The notes beneath the pieces were generated by a model. The model had not been told where the DNA came from. It saw only the letters and a program-made list of their open reading frames with translations, and did not search any database. The position numbers were made by a program, and so were the translations under genes. From Legionellales bacterium (GTDB taxonomy: Bacteria; Pseudomonadota; Gammaproteobacteria; WLWR01), in assembly GCA_012103495.1 (NCBI GenBank), contig WLWR01000031.1, forward strand, positions 1 through 11,513: 11,513 bases of DNA, given 5' to 3'. Below are positions 1 to 7,342 of the stretch, in pieces. The number at the start of each line of letters is the position of its first letter. Position 1 is the stretch's first letter.

Positions 1-609
1 GGTAAAGAAATGGATCGTTATCTAGCGCGTCAACATGTTGACATGATTGTGTTGGACTTAATGATGCCAGAAGAAGATGGTTTGAGTATTTGTCGACGGT
101 TACGTCAAGCTAAAAACATGGTGCCCATTTTGATTTTATCGGCCAAAGGTGACGATGTGGATCGTATCATGGGGCTGGAGTTGGGTGCGGATGATTATTT
201 ACCCAAACCTTTTAACCCTCGCGAATTGGTGGCAAGAGGTCACAGGTTACTTAGACGTCAACCTAAGATGGCGCCTTCAGCACCAGAAGCCGAGCAACAA
301 CGAATTGCGGTGGGTGCGTTCGAATTGGATTTGGCTACCAGACAATTGATTGGTCACGAGCAAGAAATTGTTTTAACCTCGGGAGAGTTCGCTATTTTAA
401 AAGTGCTGTGTAAACATCCGCACGAGCCACTCAGTCGGGATAAATTAATGAATTTGGCCAAGGGACGTGATTTTGAAGTGTTTGATCGCAGCATCGATGT
501 ACAGATTTCTCGATTGCGCAAGATTGTTGAACCTGACCCTGCCAAACCAAGGTATATTCAAACCGTTTGGGGACTGGGTTATGTCTTTGTGCCAGATGGT
601 AAAAAATAA
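1..609 (+). CDS. ompR: OmpR response regulator, 5' end missing
   Basis: DNA-binding response regulator of the OmpR/PhoB class; EnvZ phosphorylates it and it then controls porin and osmotic-stress promoters. The frame is open from base 1, so the first Met in view (base 10) is internal. Aligned with E. coli OmpR about 36 N-terminal residues are missing, including the acidic pocket. The phospho-acceptor Asp is at bases 55-57 in VLDLMMPEEDG. The switch Ser (LSAKG; Thr in E. coli) and the conserved Lys of LPKPFNPREL follow. The winged-helix domain covers roughly the last 105 residues, with LTSGEFAIL, the recognition-helix segment RSIDVQISRLRKIVE and the wing motif TVWGLGYVF. SICRRLR and KPFNPREL match OmpR itself rather than other family members. 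The TAA stop shares a base with the envZ ATG (TAATG), so the two are translationally coupled. Confidence 0.95.
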   Translation, partial: GKEMDRYLARQHVDMIVLDLMMPEEDGLSICRRLRQAKNMVPILILSAKGDDVDRIMGLELGADDYLPKPFNPRELVARGHRLLRRQPKMAPSAPEAEQQRIAVGAFELDLATRQLIGHEQEIVLTSGEFAILKVLCKHPHEPLSRDKLMNLAKGRDFEVFDRSIDVQISRLRKIVEPDPAKPRYIQTVWGLGYVFVPDGKK

Positions 610-1943
610 TGCTGAATATAACCTCGCTGTATCCCCAATCGTTATTATCTCGTACTATTTTTGTTATTATGCTGATTTTGGTGTTAAGCCAATTACTGTC
701 GAATATGTTGGTGCATCATTTGGTGATCAAACCTCGTGCACAACAGCATATTATGACCTTAGGTGAGAATTTACAAAGTATTCACAGTGCTTTATTGACG
801 TTACCTGATCGTCAGCGATATATTTTTGTCAAATATTTGGCCAGCAAGCAGCGTTTTAAAGTCACGGGTGATCATGAGTGGATTTCGCAGTTACCACGGT
901 TGGTTGATTACCCTCAATTTCGTACCTTACTGGCGAATTATTTACCTAAGCCTCCGGGTCAAGAGCAATTGGACATTCGTTATGAGGCAGGAAAAGAAAA
1001 TCGGTATTGGGTGAATTTACCGGTTGCCAATCACAATTATTGGGTTGGATTTTCAGCATCGCGGGTACGTTCAACGTTACCGAAAGAATTGGTGATTTGG
1101 TTGATTTGTACTTTGCTGTTTACCTTGGGTGGTAGTTATTGGTTGGTTTCACGAATCAATCGGTCCTTAAGAAAATTATCCAACGCTGCTCAAAGCATCG
1201 GACAAGGCAGACAAGTGGATATTTTATCTGAACATGGTCCTACCGAAATCCGATTGCTAACACGCGCGTTTAATAAAATGCATCATGACATTGAATTGCT
1301 CACGCGTAATCGAACCTTATTGTTGGCTGGCGTGTCACATGATTTGCGTACCCCATTAGCGCGAATGCGATTGAATTTGGAAATGATTGAGTCAACCAAT
1401 TTAGCGCAAACCAAAGCAGAGTTGGTACAAGATATTGAAGATATGGATAATATTTTGGAGCAATTTTTATTATTTGTGCGTGAAGGCAGTGAAGAAACGC
1501 CTTGTGAAATCAACATCAATGAAATCATCAAGGCCGTAGCAGAACGTTATCGCCGTAATGGTCAAACCATTGATATGGAGCTGGCGGCTGACTTGCTTAG
1601 TGTGATGGCCAAACCTATTGCTATTCAGCGTGTTGTAATGAATTTGATTGATAATGCAATGAAATATGCAGGAAAAAGCACGATTCAAGTTACCACACGC
1701 CTAGCCAATGACATAATTGAGATTTTGGTCAGCGATCATGGTCCAGGAGTGCCGGTATCCCAACGAAAAAGATTATTAGAACCGTTTACTCAATTGTTTG
1801 AGGGGGAAAAAAGTCCCGGTGGAACAGGGTTGGGACTTGCCATTGCCAAACGCATTATTGAGAATCATGGAGGTTCTATCCAATTGCAAGAAAATGACGG
1901 CGGCGGCTTAACCGTAATGATTCAATTACCTATTTATCGATAG
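609..1943 (+). CDS. envZ: EnvZ osmosensor histidine kinase/phosphatase
   Basis: Inner-membrane sensor kinase that phosphorylates and dephosphorylates OmpR. It has 444 residues (E. coli EnvZ has 450). In order: a short cytoplasmic N-terminus, TM1 about 13-35, a periplasmic domain of about 120 residues, TM2 about 158-180, a HAMP linker to about 232, and a dimerisation/phosphotransfer domain with GVSHDLRTPLARMRLNLEM. The phospho-acceptor is His244, next to position 243 in E. coli. The ATPase domain shows the N box NLIDNAMKYA (345-354), the G1 box DHGPGVP (376-382) and the G2 box GGTGLGLAI (404-412), all intact. Its ATG overlaps the ompR stop codon, so no separate ribosome-binding site is needed and the genes form one operon. 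The kinase core is very EnvZ-like; the periplasmic part is less conserved, as usual in this family. Confidence 0.95.
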   Translation: MLNITSLYPQSLLSRTIFVIMLILVLSQLLSNMLVHHLVIKPRAQQHIMTLGENLQSIHSALLTLPDRQRYIFVKYLASKQRFKVTGDHEWISQLPRLVDYPQFRTLLANYLPKPPGQEQLDIRYEAGKENRYWVNLPVANHNYWVGFSASRVRSTLPKELVIWLICTLLFTLGGSYWLVSRINRSLRKLSNAAQSIGQGRQVDILSEHGPTEIRLLTRAFNKMHHDIELLTRNRTLLLAGVSHDLRTPLARMRLNLEMIESTNLAQTKAELVQDIEDMDNILEQFLLFVREGSEETPCEININEIIKAVAERYRRNGQTIDMELAADLLSVMAKPIAIQRVVMNLIDNAMKYAGKSTIQVTTRLANDIIEILVSDHGPGVPVSQRKRLLEPFTQLFEGEKSPGGTGLGLAIAKRIIENHGGSIQLQENDGGGLTVMIQLPIYR

Positions 1944-2027
1944 TCACGCAGGATAAATTAAGGCAAAAGTAAACCGTTAACTATCGGATTTTCATCAAGA
2001 TTTTGCTTAAGTAATCAATGAATCTCA

Positions 2028-2036
2028 TGTTATACT
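2028..2036 (+). promoter_or_regulatory. Possible extended -10 promoter of nhaA
   Basis: TGTTATACT fits the extended -10 pattern TGnTATAAT with one mismatch. It lies 28 bases before the nhaA ATG, which would give a leader of about 20 bases. No good -35 is seen at 16-18 bases (TTGCTT at 2003-2008 is too far), as is common for extended -10 sites. Found by eye only. Confidence 0.4.
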
Positions 2037-2064
2037 TGACTGCCAAAATAATCACTAGTATTGC

Positions 2065-3465
2065 ATGAGTCAGCCAAAATCATTTGCTCCTATCCTCGAC
2101 GGTGAATCTGATGTTCATCGTTACAGTACCCCGCTTGAACGGCGGGTACAACGTATATTATCTCCTTTTGATGATTTTGTTCGTGACCAAGTGGCCGCCA
2201 GTATCATGCTGTTTGCTTGTACCGTTTTGGCTTTGGTATTAATCAATTCTCCCTTGACCCAATATTATCAAGCACTGGTGACTTTCACGTTAGGGTTTGT
2301 TTTTAATTCTCATATTTTGACATTTACCTTGCATCAATTGGTTAATGATGGCTTGTTGGTTTTATTTTTCTTTATTTTGGGATTGGAAATTAAACGTGAA
2401 TTGATGGTGGGGGAATTGGCGAATCCGCAGCGTGCCAGCATTGTGTTTGTCGGAGCGTTGGGTGGCATGTTGATGCCTGCTAGTTTGTTTGTATTGTTCA
2501 ATTATGATCAATCCTACGCTTCGGCTTGGGGAATCCCCATTGCCACGGATACCGCTTTTGCTTTAGGTATTTTACTATTGCTACGCAAGCGGATCCCGCG
2601 CATTTTGATGACATTCTTTGCAACCATGGCGGTGGTTGACGACATCGGTGCGGTGATGGTGATTGCTTTCTTTTATACACCGGTCATTGAATGGGTGTAT
2701 TTAATCACGGGGCTTAGTTTGTGGTTGGTATTAATTTTTATCAATTTCAGTGGGGTCCGCAATGCCTTCATTTATTTATTTATTGGTATTGTCATTTGGT
2801 ACATGATTGAAAGTGCTGGCTTACATGCGTCGATTGCGGGTGTGTTAGTGGCATTTACCATTCCAGCCAGGCCGAAAACGGGGCCGCGTATTTTTGTGGA
2901 TAAGGTGCGTAGTTTGTTAACTCGATTTGAAGAAAAACATCAATACTATAATAAGATGGTGTTAGAAGATGAAATGCAGCATGAAATTCTGCAAGAAGTA
3001 GAATTAGTGACTCGCCATGCTTCAACGCCATTGCAGCGCTGGGCAACGGCGATGGAAAAACCGGTGGCGTTGTTCGTTTTGCCCTTGTTTGCTTTGGTGA
3101 ATGCTGGGGTGATCCTCGATAATCAGGTGATCATGACGGTTTTTAGTCAGTCGCTGGGTTTGAGTATTATTACTTCTCTCGTATTGGGTAAATTTTTAGG
3201 GGTTGCTGGGTTTACCTGGTTGGCATTAAAACTTGGGCTGGGACATTTGCCCGGAGGGATGACGCTGAGGCATGTGATTGGTGTGAGTTTTTTATGTGGC
3301 ATGGGATTTACCATGTCAATTTTTATCGCTGGATTGAGCTTTACCTCACCAGAGGAAGCTTCGTTGTTGGCCATCGCTAAAATCAGTGTGATGATTGCTT
3401 CCTTACTGGCTGGGATTTTAGGCTATTTTTGGTTGCGATTTTATTGTAAGCCAATCAATCCTTGA
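2065..3465 (+). CDS. nhaA: Na+/H+ antiporter NhaA
   Basis: Inner-membrane antiporter that expels Na+ (or Li+) in exchange for 2 H+, important for sodium tolerance and alkaline pH. At 466 residues it is longer than E. coli NhaA (388). Key residues are intact: ATDTAFALG with Asp162 (E. coli Asp133), VVDDIGAV with the ion-binding pair Asp192/Asp193 (Asp163/Asp164), and the LGKFLG lysine 376 (Lys300). LHASIAGV and the C-terminal LCGMGFTMSIF are family signatures. About ten hydrophobic segments lie between residues 42 and 460. The extra length comes from an N-terminal extension of about 35 residues and a charged insertion at about 272-325 facing the cytoplasm. No clear Shine-Dalgarno precedes the ATG, but no other in-frame start fits. 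The last 25 bases overlap the end of trpC on the other strand. Confidence 0.95.
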   Translation: MSQPKSFAPILDGESDVHRYSTPLERRVQRILSPFDDFVRDQVAASIMLFACTVLALVLINSPLTQYYQALVTFTLGFVFNSHILTFTLHQLVNDGLLVLFFFILGLEIKRELMVGELANPQRASIVFVGALGGMLMPASLFVLFNYDQSYASAWGIPIATDTAFALGILLLLRKRIPRILMTFFATMAVVDDIGAVMVIAFFYTPVIEWVYLITGLSLWLVLIFINFSGVRNAFIYLFIGIVIWYMIESAGLHASIAGVLVAFTIPARPKTGPRIFVDKVRSLLTRFEEKHQYYNKMVLEDEMQHEILQEVELVTRHASTPLQRWATAMEKPVALFVLPLFALVNAGVILDNQVIMTVFSQSLGLSIITSLVLGKFLGVAGFTWLALKLGLGHLPGGMTLRHVIGVSFLCGMGFTMSIFIAGLSFTSPEEASLLAIAKISVMIASLLAGILGYFWLRFYCKPINP

Positions 3466-4235
3466 AGTGCAGCGCCTGGGTCTGTGGCACGCATCAAGGA
3501 TTCTCCAATTAAATAAGTGTACACACCATGCTGCTGTAGTTGAGTGATGTCTTTGGGTTGATGAATCCCACTTTCACTAATGATCAATCGATCGGCAGGG
3601 ATGTGTTGTGCTAAATGAAGTGTGGTATTCAAATCGGTATGGAACGTTTGTAAATTTCGATTATTAATCCCCATCAATGGCGTTGGTAATTGCAGTGCGC
3701 GTTGCAATTCGGTTAAGTCATGACTTTCTACCAGCACTGCCAGATTCAACTGCAGTGCTAATTGGGATAAATCAAGTAATTGGCTATCACTCAGAGCAGC
3801 TACAATGAGTAAAATCGCGTCAGCTCCCATGGCGCGTGTTTGATACACTTGATACGGATCAATGATGAAATCTTTACGCAAAATAGGCAGTTCACAGGCC
3901 GCATGTGCCATTTGCAAATGTTTAGTTTCACCATGAAAAAATTTTTCATCGGTCAAGACCGATAAACAAGTTGCTCCGCCTTGTTGATAGCTTTGTGCAA
4001 TTGCCACTGGATCAAAAGGATCACGAATGATGCCTTGGCTGGGAGAAGCACGCTTTATTTCAGCAATCACCGCTGTTTGTTGTTGGCGGTATTGCTGTTG
4101 CAATGCTTGAACAAAATCACGTGGCGATGGTAATGTTTGGCATTCATGCAGCAAGGTTGCCTGACTGATTTGTCGCTGTTGCTGTGCTACTTGTTGTCGC
4201 TTATGTTGAATAATTTGATCAAGGATATGCGGCAT
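3441..4235 (-). CDS. trpC: Indole-3-glycerol phosphate synthase TrpC
   Basis: Cytoplasmic TIM-barrel enzyme of tryptophan synthesis that closes and decarboxylates CdRP to indole-3-glycerol phosphate. At 264 residues it is the single-function form, not the TrpC-TrpF fusion of E. coli. Expected active-site residues are visible: VIAEIKRASPSQG (Glu59, Lys61, Ser63), ILRKDFIIDPYQV (Lys121), VLVESHDL (Glu170), GINNRNLQTF (Asn191) and IISESGI (Glu221, Ser222). The first 50 residues are strikingly Gln-rich. No other trp gene is present here. The start at 4235 is preceded by GGATG about 6 bases upstream, a weak ribosome-binding site. The gene lies 121 bases after the hydrolase gene on the same strand, so it may be an operon member or have its own promoter. 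It ends inside nhaA, converging with it. Confidence 0.95.
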   Translation of the reverse strand: MPHILDQIIQHKRQQVAQQQRQISQATLLHECQTLPSPRDFVQALQQQYRQQQTAVIAEIKRASPSQGIIRDPFDPVAIAQSYQQGGATCLSVLTDEKFFHGETKHLQMAHAACELPILRKDFIIDPYQVYQTRAMGADAILLIVAALSDSQLLDLSQLALQLNLAVLVESHDLTELQRALQLPTPLMGINNRNLQTFHTDLNTTLHLAQHIPADRLIISESGIHQPKDITQLQQHGVYTYLIGESLMRATDPGAALQGLIGLQ

Positions 4236-4272
4236 GAGTCATCCAACTGGGTTATAAACATCGCGCAGCATT

Positions 4273-4302
4273 TTGACATAAGCGCAAGGGAAATCATATA
4301 CC
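4273..4302 (+). promoter_or_regulatory. Possible rightward (antisense) promoter
   Basis: A perfect -35 hexamer TTGACA (4273-4278) is followed after 18 bases by TATACC (4297-4302), four of six matches to the -10. It points rightward, antisense to the 3' end of the hydrolase gene. No rightward gene follows. It may be chance or may start an antisense RNA. Confidence 0.25.
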
Positions 4303-4324
4303 CATTCACTTTGTCGGGAAATAT

Positions 4325-4348
4325 CTTATCAAATCGTCCGTTGATAGG
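4325..4348 (-). terminator. Weak hairpin just after the hydrolase gene
   Basis: TATCAA (4327-4332) and TTGATA (4341-4346) form a 6-base-pair stem with an 8-base loop, about 10 bases beyond the hydrolase stop. Read leftward it is not followed by a T-run, so it is a poor intrinsic terminator. It may instead be a stabilising or processing stem. On the rightward strand two G-U pairs lengthen it slightly. Confidence 0.2.
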
Positions 4349-4356
4349 GGAGATGT

Positions 4357-5172
4357 TTACGATGACAGGCTATTAATGAATTCAACAATTTCTGTGGTGA
4401 AATCTGGAAAGTCATTGTGCATGACGGTTTCGTATTCAAGAAATTGTTTCGGTTGTGCCGCAGCGGCAAACAATTCCTGGCCTTGACTAAATGGAACAAT
4501 ATCATCGCGTTTACCATGCAAAATTAATAACGGTGAACGAACGTCGGTGATTTTGCTAAGTGAATCGTAACGATCTTGTAATAATTGAGTGACCGGTAAA
4601 TAGGGATAGTGCAGTTTTCCTACGGCAACTAATGAGGTGAATGGAGATTGCAAAATAATGCCACGCACAGGGTATTCTGTTGCTAATTGAACAGAAACAC
4701 CGGTTCCTAACGATTCACCAAATAAAATGATTTGATTCGCATCGACACCTTGATTCTGTAAAAAAGTAAATGCAGCACGTCCATCTTCATACAAGCCTGT
4801 TTCCGTTGGGTTTCCGTCATTGCCATCGTAACCGCGATAACCCGCCAACAACACACCATAGCCTGCGTTGATCAACCCTTTTAATTTCGGAACGCGTCCC
4901 CCAATGTGTCCGGCATTGCCGTGAAAAAATACAATGGTCGGCAATTCTGCTTGCGCCGGTTGATACCAACTATTAATGGTCAAATCATCACTGGATGGGT
5001 ATTGCACCACTTGCAGGGTCGGGGCATCCCAAGTCGCTGGGTTATTTTCAATGAGGGGTTCTGGGAAGTAAATCATGGTTCGTTGTGTTATGTATGTAAA
5101 AAATAAGATTAACACCAATCCGACACAAAGCAAACCACCCCAAGTAAAGAAAATGCGAATGGTTTTGTTCAT
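4357..5172 (-). CDS. Membrane-anchored alpha/beta hydrolase, Bem46-like
   Basis: Serine hydrolase of the alpha/beta fold, 271 residues, resembling the Bem46/YfhR/ABHD13-type group. Substrate unknown. One N-terminal hydrophobic segment (about 10-29) with few preceding charges suggests an inner-membrane anchor with the catalytic domain in the periplasm; it has no lipobox. Visible features are the oxyanion-loop motif FFHGNAGH (82-89), GYRGYDGNDG (111-120), the nucleophile elbow GESLG (Ser154), HGKRDDIVP with the likely acid Asp223, and the likely catalytic His252 in VMHNDFPDF. The triad is complete, so the enzyme is probably active as an esterase, lipase or peptidase-like enzyme. Its ATG overlaps the dapF stop (TAATG), so it is translationally coupled to dapF and should be made with the lysine/DAP genes. 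Family is fairly certain; exact function is not. Confidence 0.85.
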   Translation of the reverse strand: MNKTIRIFFTWGGLLCVGLVLILFFTYITQRTMIYFPEPLIENNPATWDAPTLQVVQYPSSDDLTINSWYQPAQAELPTIVFFHGNAGHIGGRVPKLKGLINAGYGVLLAGYRGYDGNDGNPTETGLYEDGRAAFTFLQNQGVDANQIILFGESLGTGVSVQLATEYPVRGIILQSPFTSLVAVGKLHYPYLPVTQLLQDRYDSLSKITDVRSPLLILHGKRDDIVPFSQGQELFAAAAQPKQFLEYETVMHNDFPDFTTEIVEFINSLSS

Positions 5173-6008
5173 TAGGATAACTCCACAGTTCCGTGATATA
5201 CCGTTTGCGCTGGCCCGGCCATCACAATGTTAGATTGTTCATTGGTGCGATGAATGGTGACCATTCCTCCCAGCAATTCCACTTGAATACGCGCCGCCGC
5301 ACCGAAGTATTGTTGTGCAATCACCGCAGAAGCGCAAGCGCCACTGCCACAGGCTTCGGTTTCGCCGGTGCCCCGCTCAACCACACGTAATTTTATATGT
5401 TGATCATCAATCAATTGCATAAAATTGACATTCACACCTTCTGGAAAACGCTCATGCTGAGTTAATTGCAGACCAAACCCACTGATCAATCCGGTTTGCC
5501 AATCGTCTACGCAAATGATCATGTGTGGGTTGCCAACATTGACGACATAAAATTCAAATGTTTCACCACCTAAATCCAAATGATAAGGCGCTGTTTGATC
5601 CTTGGCTAAAAATGGAACCTCTGCTGGATCAAAGTGTGGTTTCCCCATATCGACTTCGATGTTACCGTGAGCACTGACTTGAATTTGCATCCGGCGATTG
5701 CAAGTGGCAACGGTCACATAGGGTTTGGTTGTTAATTGTTGCTCGGCGACAAAGCGGCCTAAACAACGCGCCCCATTGCCGCATTGTTCCACTTCACCAC
5801 CGTCGGCATTAAAAATTCGATATTGAAAGTCAATGGATGGGTCATCGCTGGGATACAACAATAAACATTGATCAAAGCCAATTCCTCGGTGGCGATTGGC
5901 CAACGCGCGGATCTGTTTGGTGGCTAAGGTCACTGGTTGACGAGTTGCATCGATTACCATGAAATCGTTGCCCAAGCCATGCATTTTGGTAAATTGTAAT
6001 GAAGTCAT
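5172..6008 (-). CDS. dapF: Diaminopimelate epimerase DapF
   Basis: Converts LL-diaminopimelate to meso-diaminopimelate, the precursor of lysine and of the peptidoglycan cross-link. Cytoplasmic, cofactor-independent, two-base mechanism. With the start at 6008 it has 278 residues (E. coli 274) and opens with MTSLQFTKMHGLGNDF, matching the family N-terminus. The two catalytic cysteines are Cys76 in QCGNGARC and Cys220 in EACGSGAC. FNADG, VGNPH and ERGTGET are further family signatures. The frame stays open upstream, with ATG at 6041 and 6056 and TTG at 6065, adding 11 to 19 residues that do not look like any part of DapF; the ribosome-binding site before 6008 is weak, so the start is not certain. 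It follows lysA closely and overlaps the hydrolase start, placing it mid-operon. Confidence 0.93.
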   Translation of the reverse strand: MTSLQFTKMHGLGNDFMVIDATRQPVTLATKQIRALANRHRGIGFDQCLLLYPSDDPSIDFQYRIFNADGGEVEQCGNGARCLGRFVAEQQLTTKPYVTVATCNRRMQIQVSAHGNIEVDMGKPHFDPAEVPFLAKDQTAPYHLDLGGETFEFYVVNVGNPHMIICVDDWQTGLISGFGLQLTQHERFPEGVNVNFMQLIDDQHIKLRVVERGTGETEACGSGACASAVIAQQYFGAAARIQVELLGGMVTIHRTNEQSNIVMAGPAQTVYHGTVELS

Positions 6009-6079
6009 TGCATCACTGCCTGTGAAATTTGGCAAGATCATGGAACAGTTTGCCATTGAGTTCAAGTGCTCTATCGATC

Positions 6080-7339
6080 CTATTCGTTTGAGGTTGGCAA
6101 CATTTTTTCATGAGCAAATAAATCCATTACCGATTCTCGTGGCCGAATTAAGTAGCTTTGATCGCCATCGACCATAATTTCAGGAGGTTTGGGGCGTGAA
6201 TTGTAATTAGAACTCATAACAAAGCTATAGGCTCCTGCGCCGCGAATGGCTAACAAATCGTGCTCCAGTAAATTTAAATGCCGTTTTTTTCCCAGAAAAT
6301 CACCGGTTTCACATACCGGTCCTACAATATCGTATTCCCCAGCCAAACCATCCTCGTGTGGAACAACTGGAATAATCGCTTGCCAAGCGCCGTACAAAGC
6401 AGGCCGAATCAAATCATTCATAGCGGCATCGACGATGGCAAAATGTTTATAAGGTGTGTGTTTCAAATATTCCACTCGAGTCATTAAGAGGCCTGCGTTG
6501 GCGGCAATGGCGCGGCCCGGTTCTAAAATCACTTGTAAGGAATAATCTTTCAAACGATCAATGATGGCTTTTGCATGTTCACTTGGATGTGGCGGTTCTT
6601 CATCCTGATAACGCACACCCAATCCACCACCCAAATCGATATGCTCTAAATGAATGTTGTGCTCGACCAATTCATCTACCAATTTTAACAAACGATCCAT
6701 AGCTGTTAAGAATGGACGCAACTCTGTTAATTGGGAACCAATGTGGCAATCGATGCCTTTCACCTTAATATGAGACATGCCGCGTGCTTGCAAATACAAT
6801 GCTTTGGCATTGGCAAATTCAATGCCAAATTTATTTTCTTTTAAGCCAGTTGAAATATAAGGATGGGTTTGTGGATCGATATCGGGGTTGATGCGTAAGG
6901 ATATTGGCGCAACACACTCCATTTCATGTGCAATGTGGTTTAAACGGCCTAGTTCAGCCATTGATTCGACGTTAAAACAGTGGATACCGATTTCCAAGGC
7001 GCGCCGAATTTCATGATCCAATTTGCCAACCCCGGAAAAGACAATTTTATTTGGATCCCCACCCGCAGCTAACACACGTTCCAATTCGCCGATGGAAACC
7101 ACATCAAATCCCGAACCCATGCGCGCAAATAAATCGAGGATGGCTAAATTAGCATTGGCTTTCACCGCATAGCAGATCAAATGAGGCTGATCGCCAAAGG
7201 CTTGATCAAATACTTGCCAATGACGAGTTAACGTGGCTTTTGAATAAACGTAGCAAGGTGTTCCATAAGTTTGAGCTAAATCTTCTAATGAAACGTCTTC
7301 GGCATACAATCGCCCATCTTGATAATTAAAATGATCCAT
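6080..7339 (-). CDS. lysA: Diaminopimelate decarboxylase LysA
   Basis: PLP-dependent enzyme that decarboxylates meso-diaminopimelate to L-lysine, the last step of the pathway. 419 residues, a normal length. The TIM-barrel domain carries the PLP lysine in YAVKANAN (Lys60), HIGSQ (199-203), the glycine-rich phosphate loop IDLGGGLGVRY (234-244) and EPGRAI (273-278). The C-terminal barrel carries GPVCETGDFL with Cys343/Glu344, which completes the active site across the dimer, and GAGAYSF with Tyr371. All are intact. It starts 3 bases after the lptM stop without a clear ribosome-binding site, suggesting coupling to lptM. dapF follows, so the enzymes for consecutive reactions are co-transcribed, as in Pseudomonas-type lptM-lysA-dapF clusters. 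Confidence 0.96.
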   Translation of the reverse strand: MDHFNYQDGRLYAEDVSLEDLAQTYGTPCYVYSKATLTRHWQVFDQAFGDQPHLICYAVKANANLAILDLFARMGSGFDVVSIGELERVLAAGGDPNKIVFSGVGKLDHEIRRALEIGIHCFNVESMAELGRLNHIAHEMECVAPISLRINPDIDPQTHPYISTGLKENKFGIEFANAKALYLQARGMSHIKVKGIDCHIGSQLTELRPFLTAMDRLLKLVDELVEHNIHLEHIDLGGGLGVRYQDEEPPHPSEHAKAIIDRLKDYSLQVILEPGRAIAANAGLLMTRVEYLKHTPYKHFAIVDAAMNDLIRPALYGAWQAIIPVVPHEDGLAGEYDIVGPVCETGDFLGKKRHLNLLEHDLLAIRGAGAYSFVMSSNYNSRPKPPEIMVDGDQSYLIRPRESVMDLFAHEKMLPTSNE

Positions 7340-7342
7340 AGC

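Larger units (their letters stand above)
4236..4356. other. Spacer between hydrolase gene and trpC
   Basis: 121 bases without a gene, upstream of trpC. Leftward it holds TATAAC (4251-4256) as a possible -10 for trpC, but no acceptable -35 at 16-18 bases. It contains no Trp-rich leader peptide, so trp-operon-type attenuation is not supported. It also holds a small inverted repeat and a rightward promoter-like site, listed separately. Confidence 0.5.

Noticed and set aside
149..766. Small overlapping frames inside ompR and envZ
   Set aside because: They lie in other frames of well-supported genes, show no domain and have no ribosome-binding sites.
1938..1986. Inverted repeat CGATAGT/ACTATCG at the end of envZ as a terminator
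   Set aside because: The arms are 7 bases with a 35-base loop, AT-rich, starting within the coding sequence, and the T-run after it is only four bases. Chance is the simpler explanation.
4137..4376. Rightward 79-codon frame across the trpC start and spacer
   Set aside because: It is partly antisense to trpC, has no ribosome-binding site, and its start lies far upstream of the promoter-like site at 4273.
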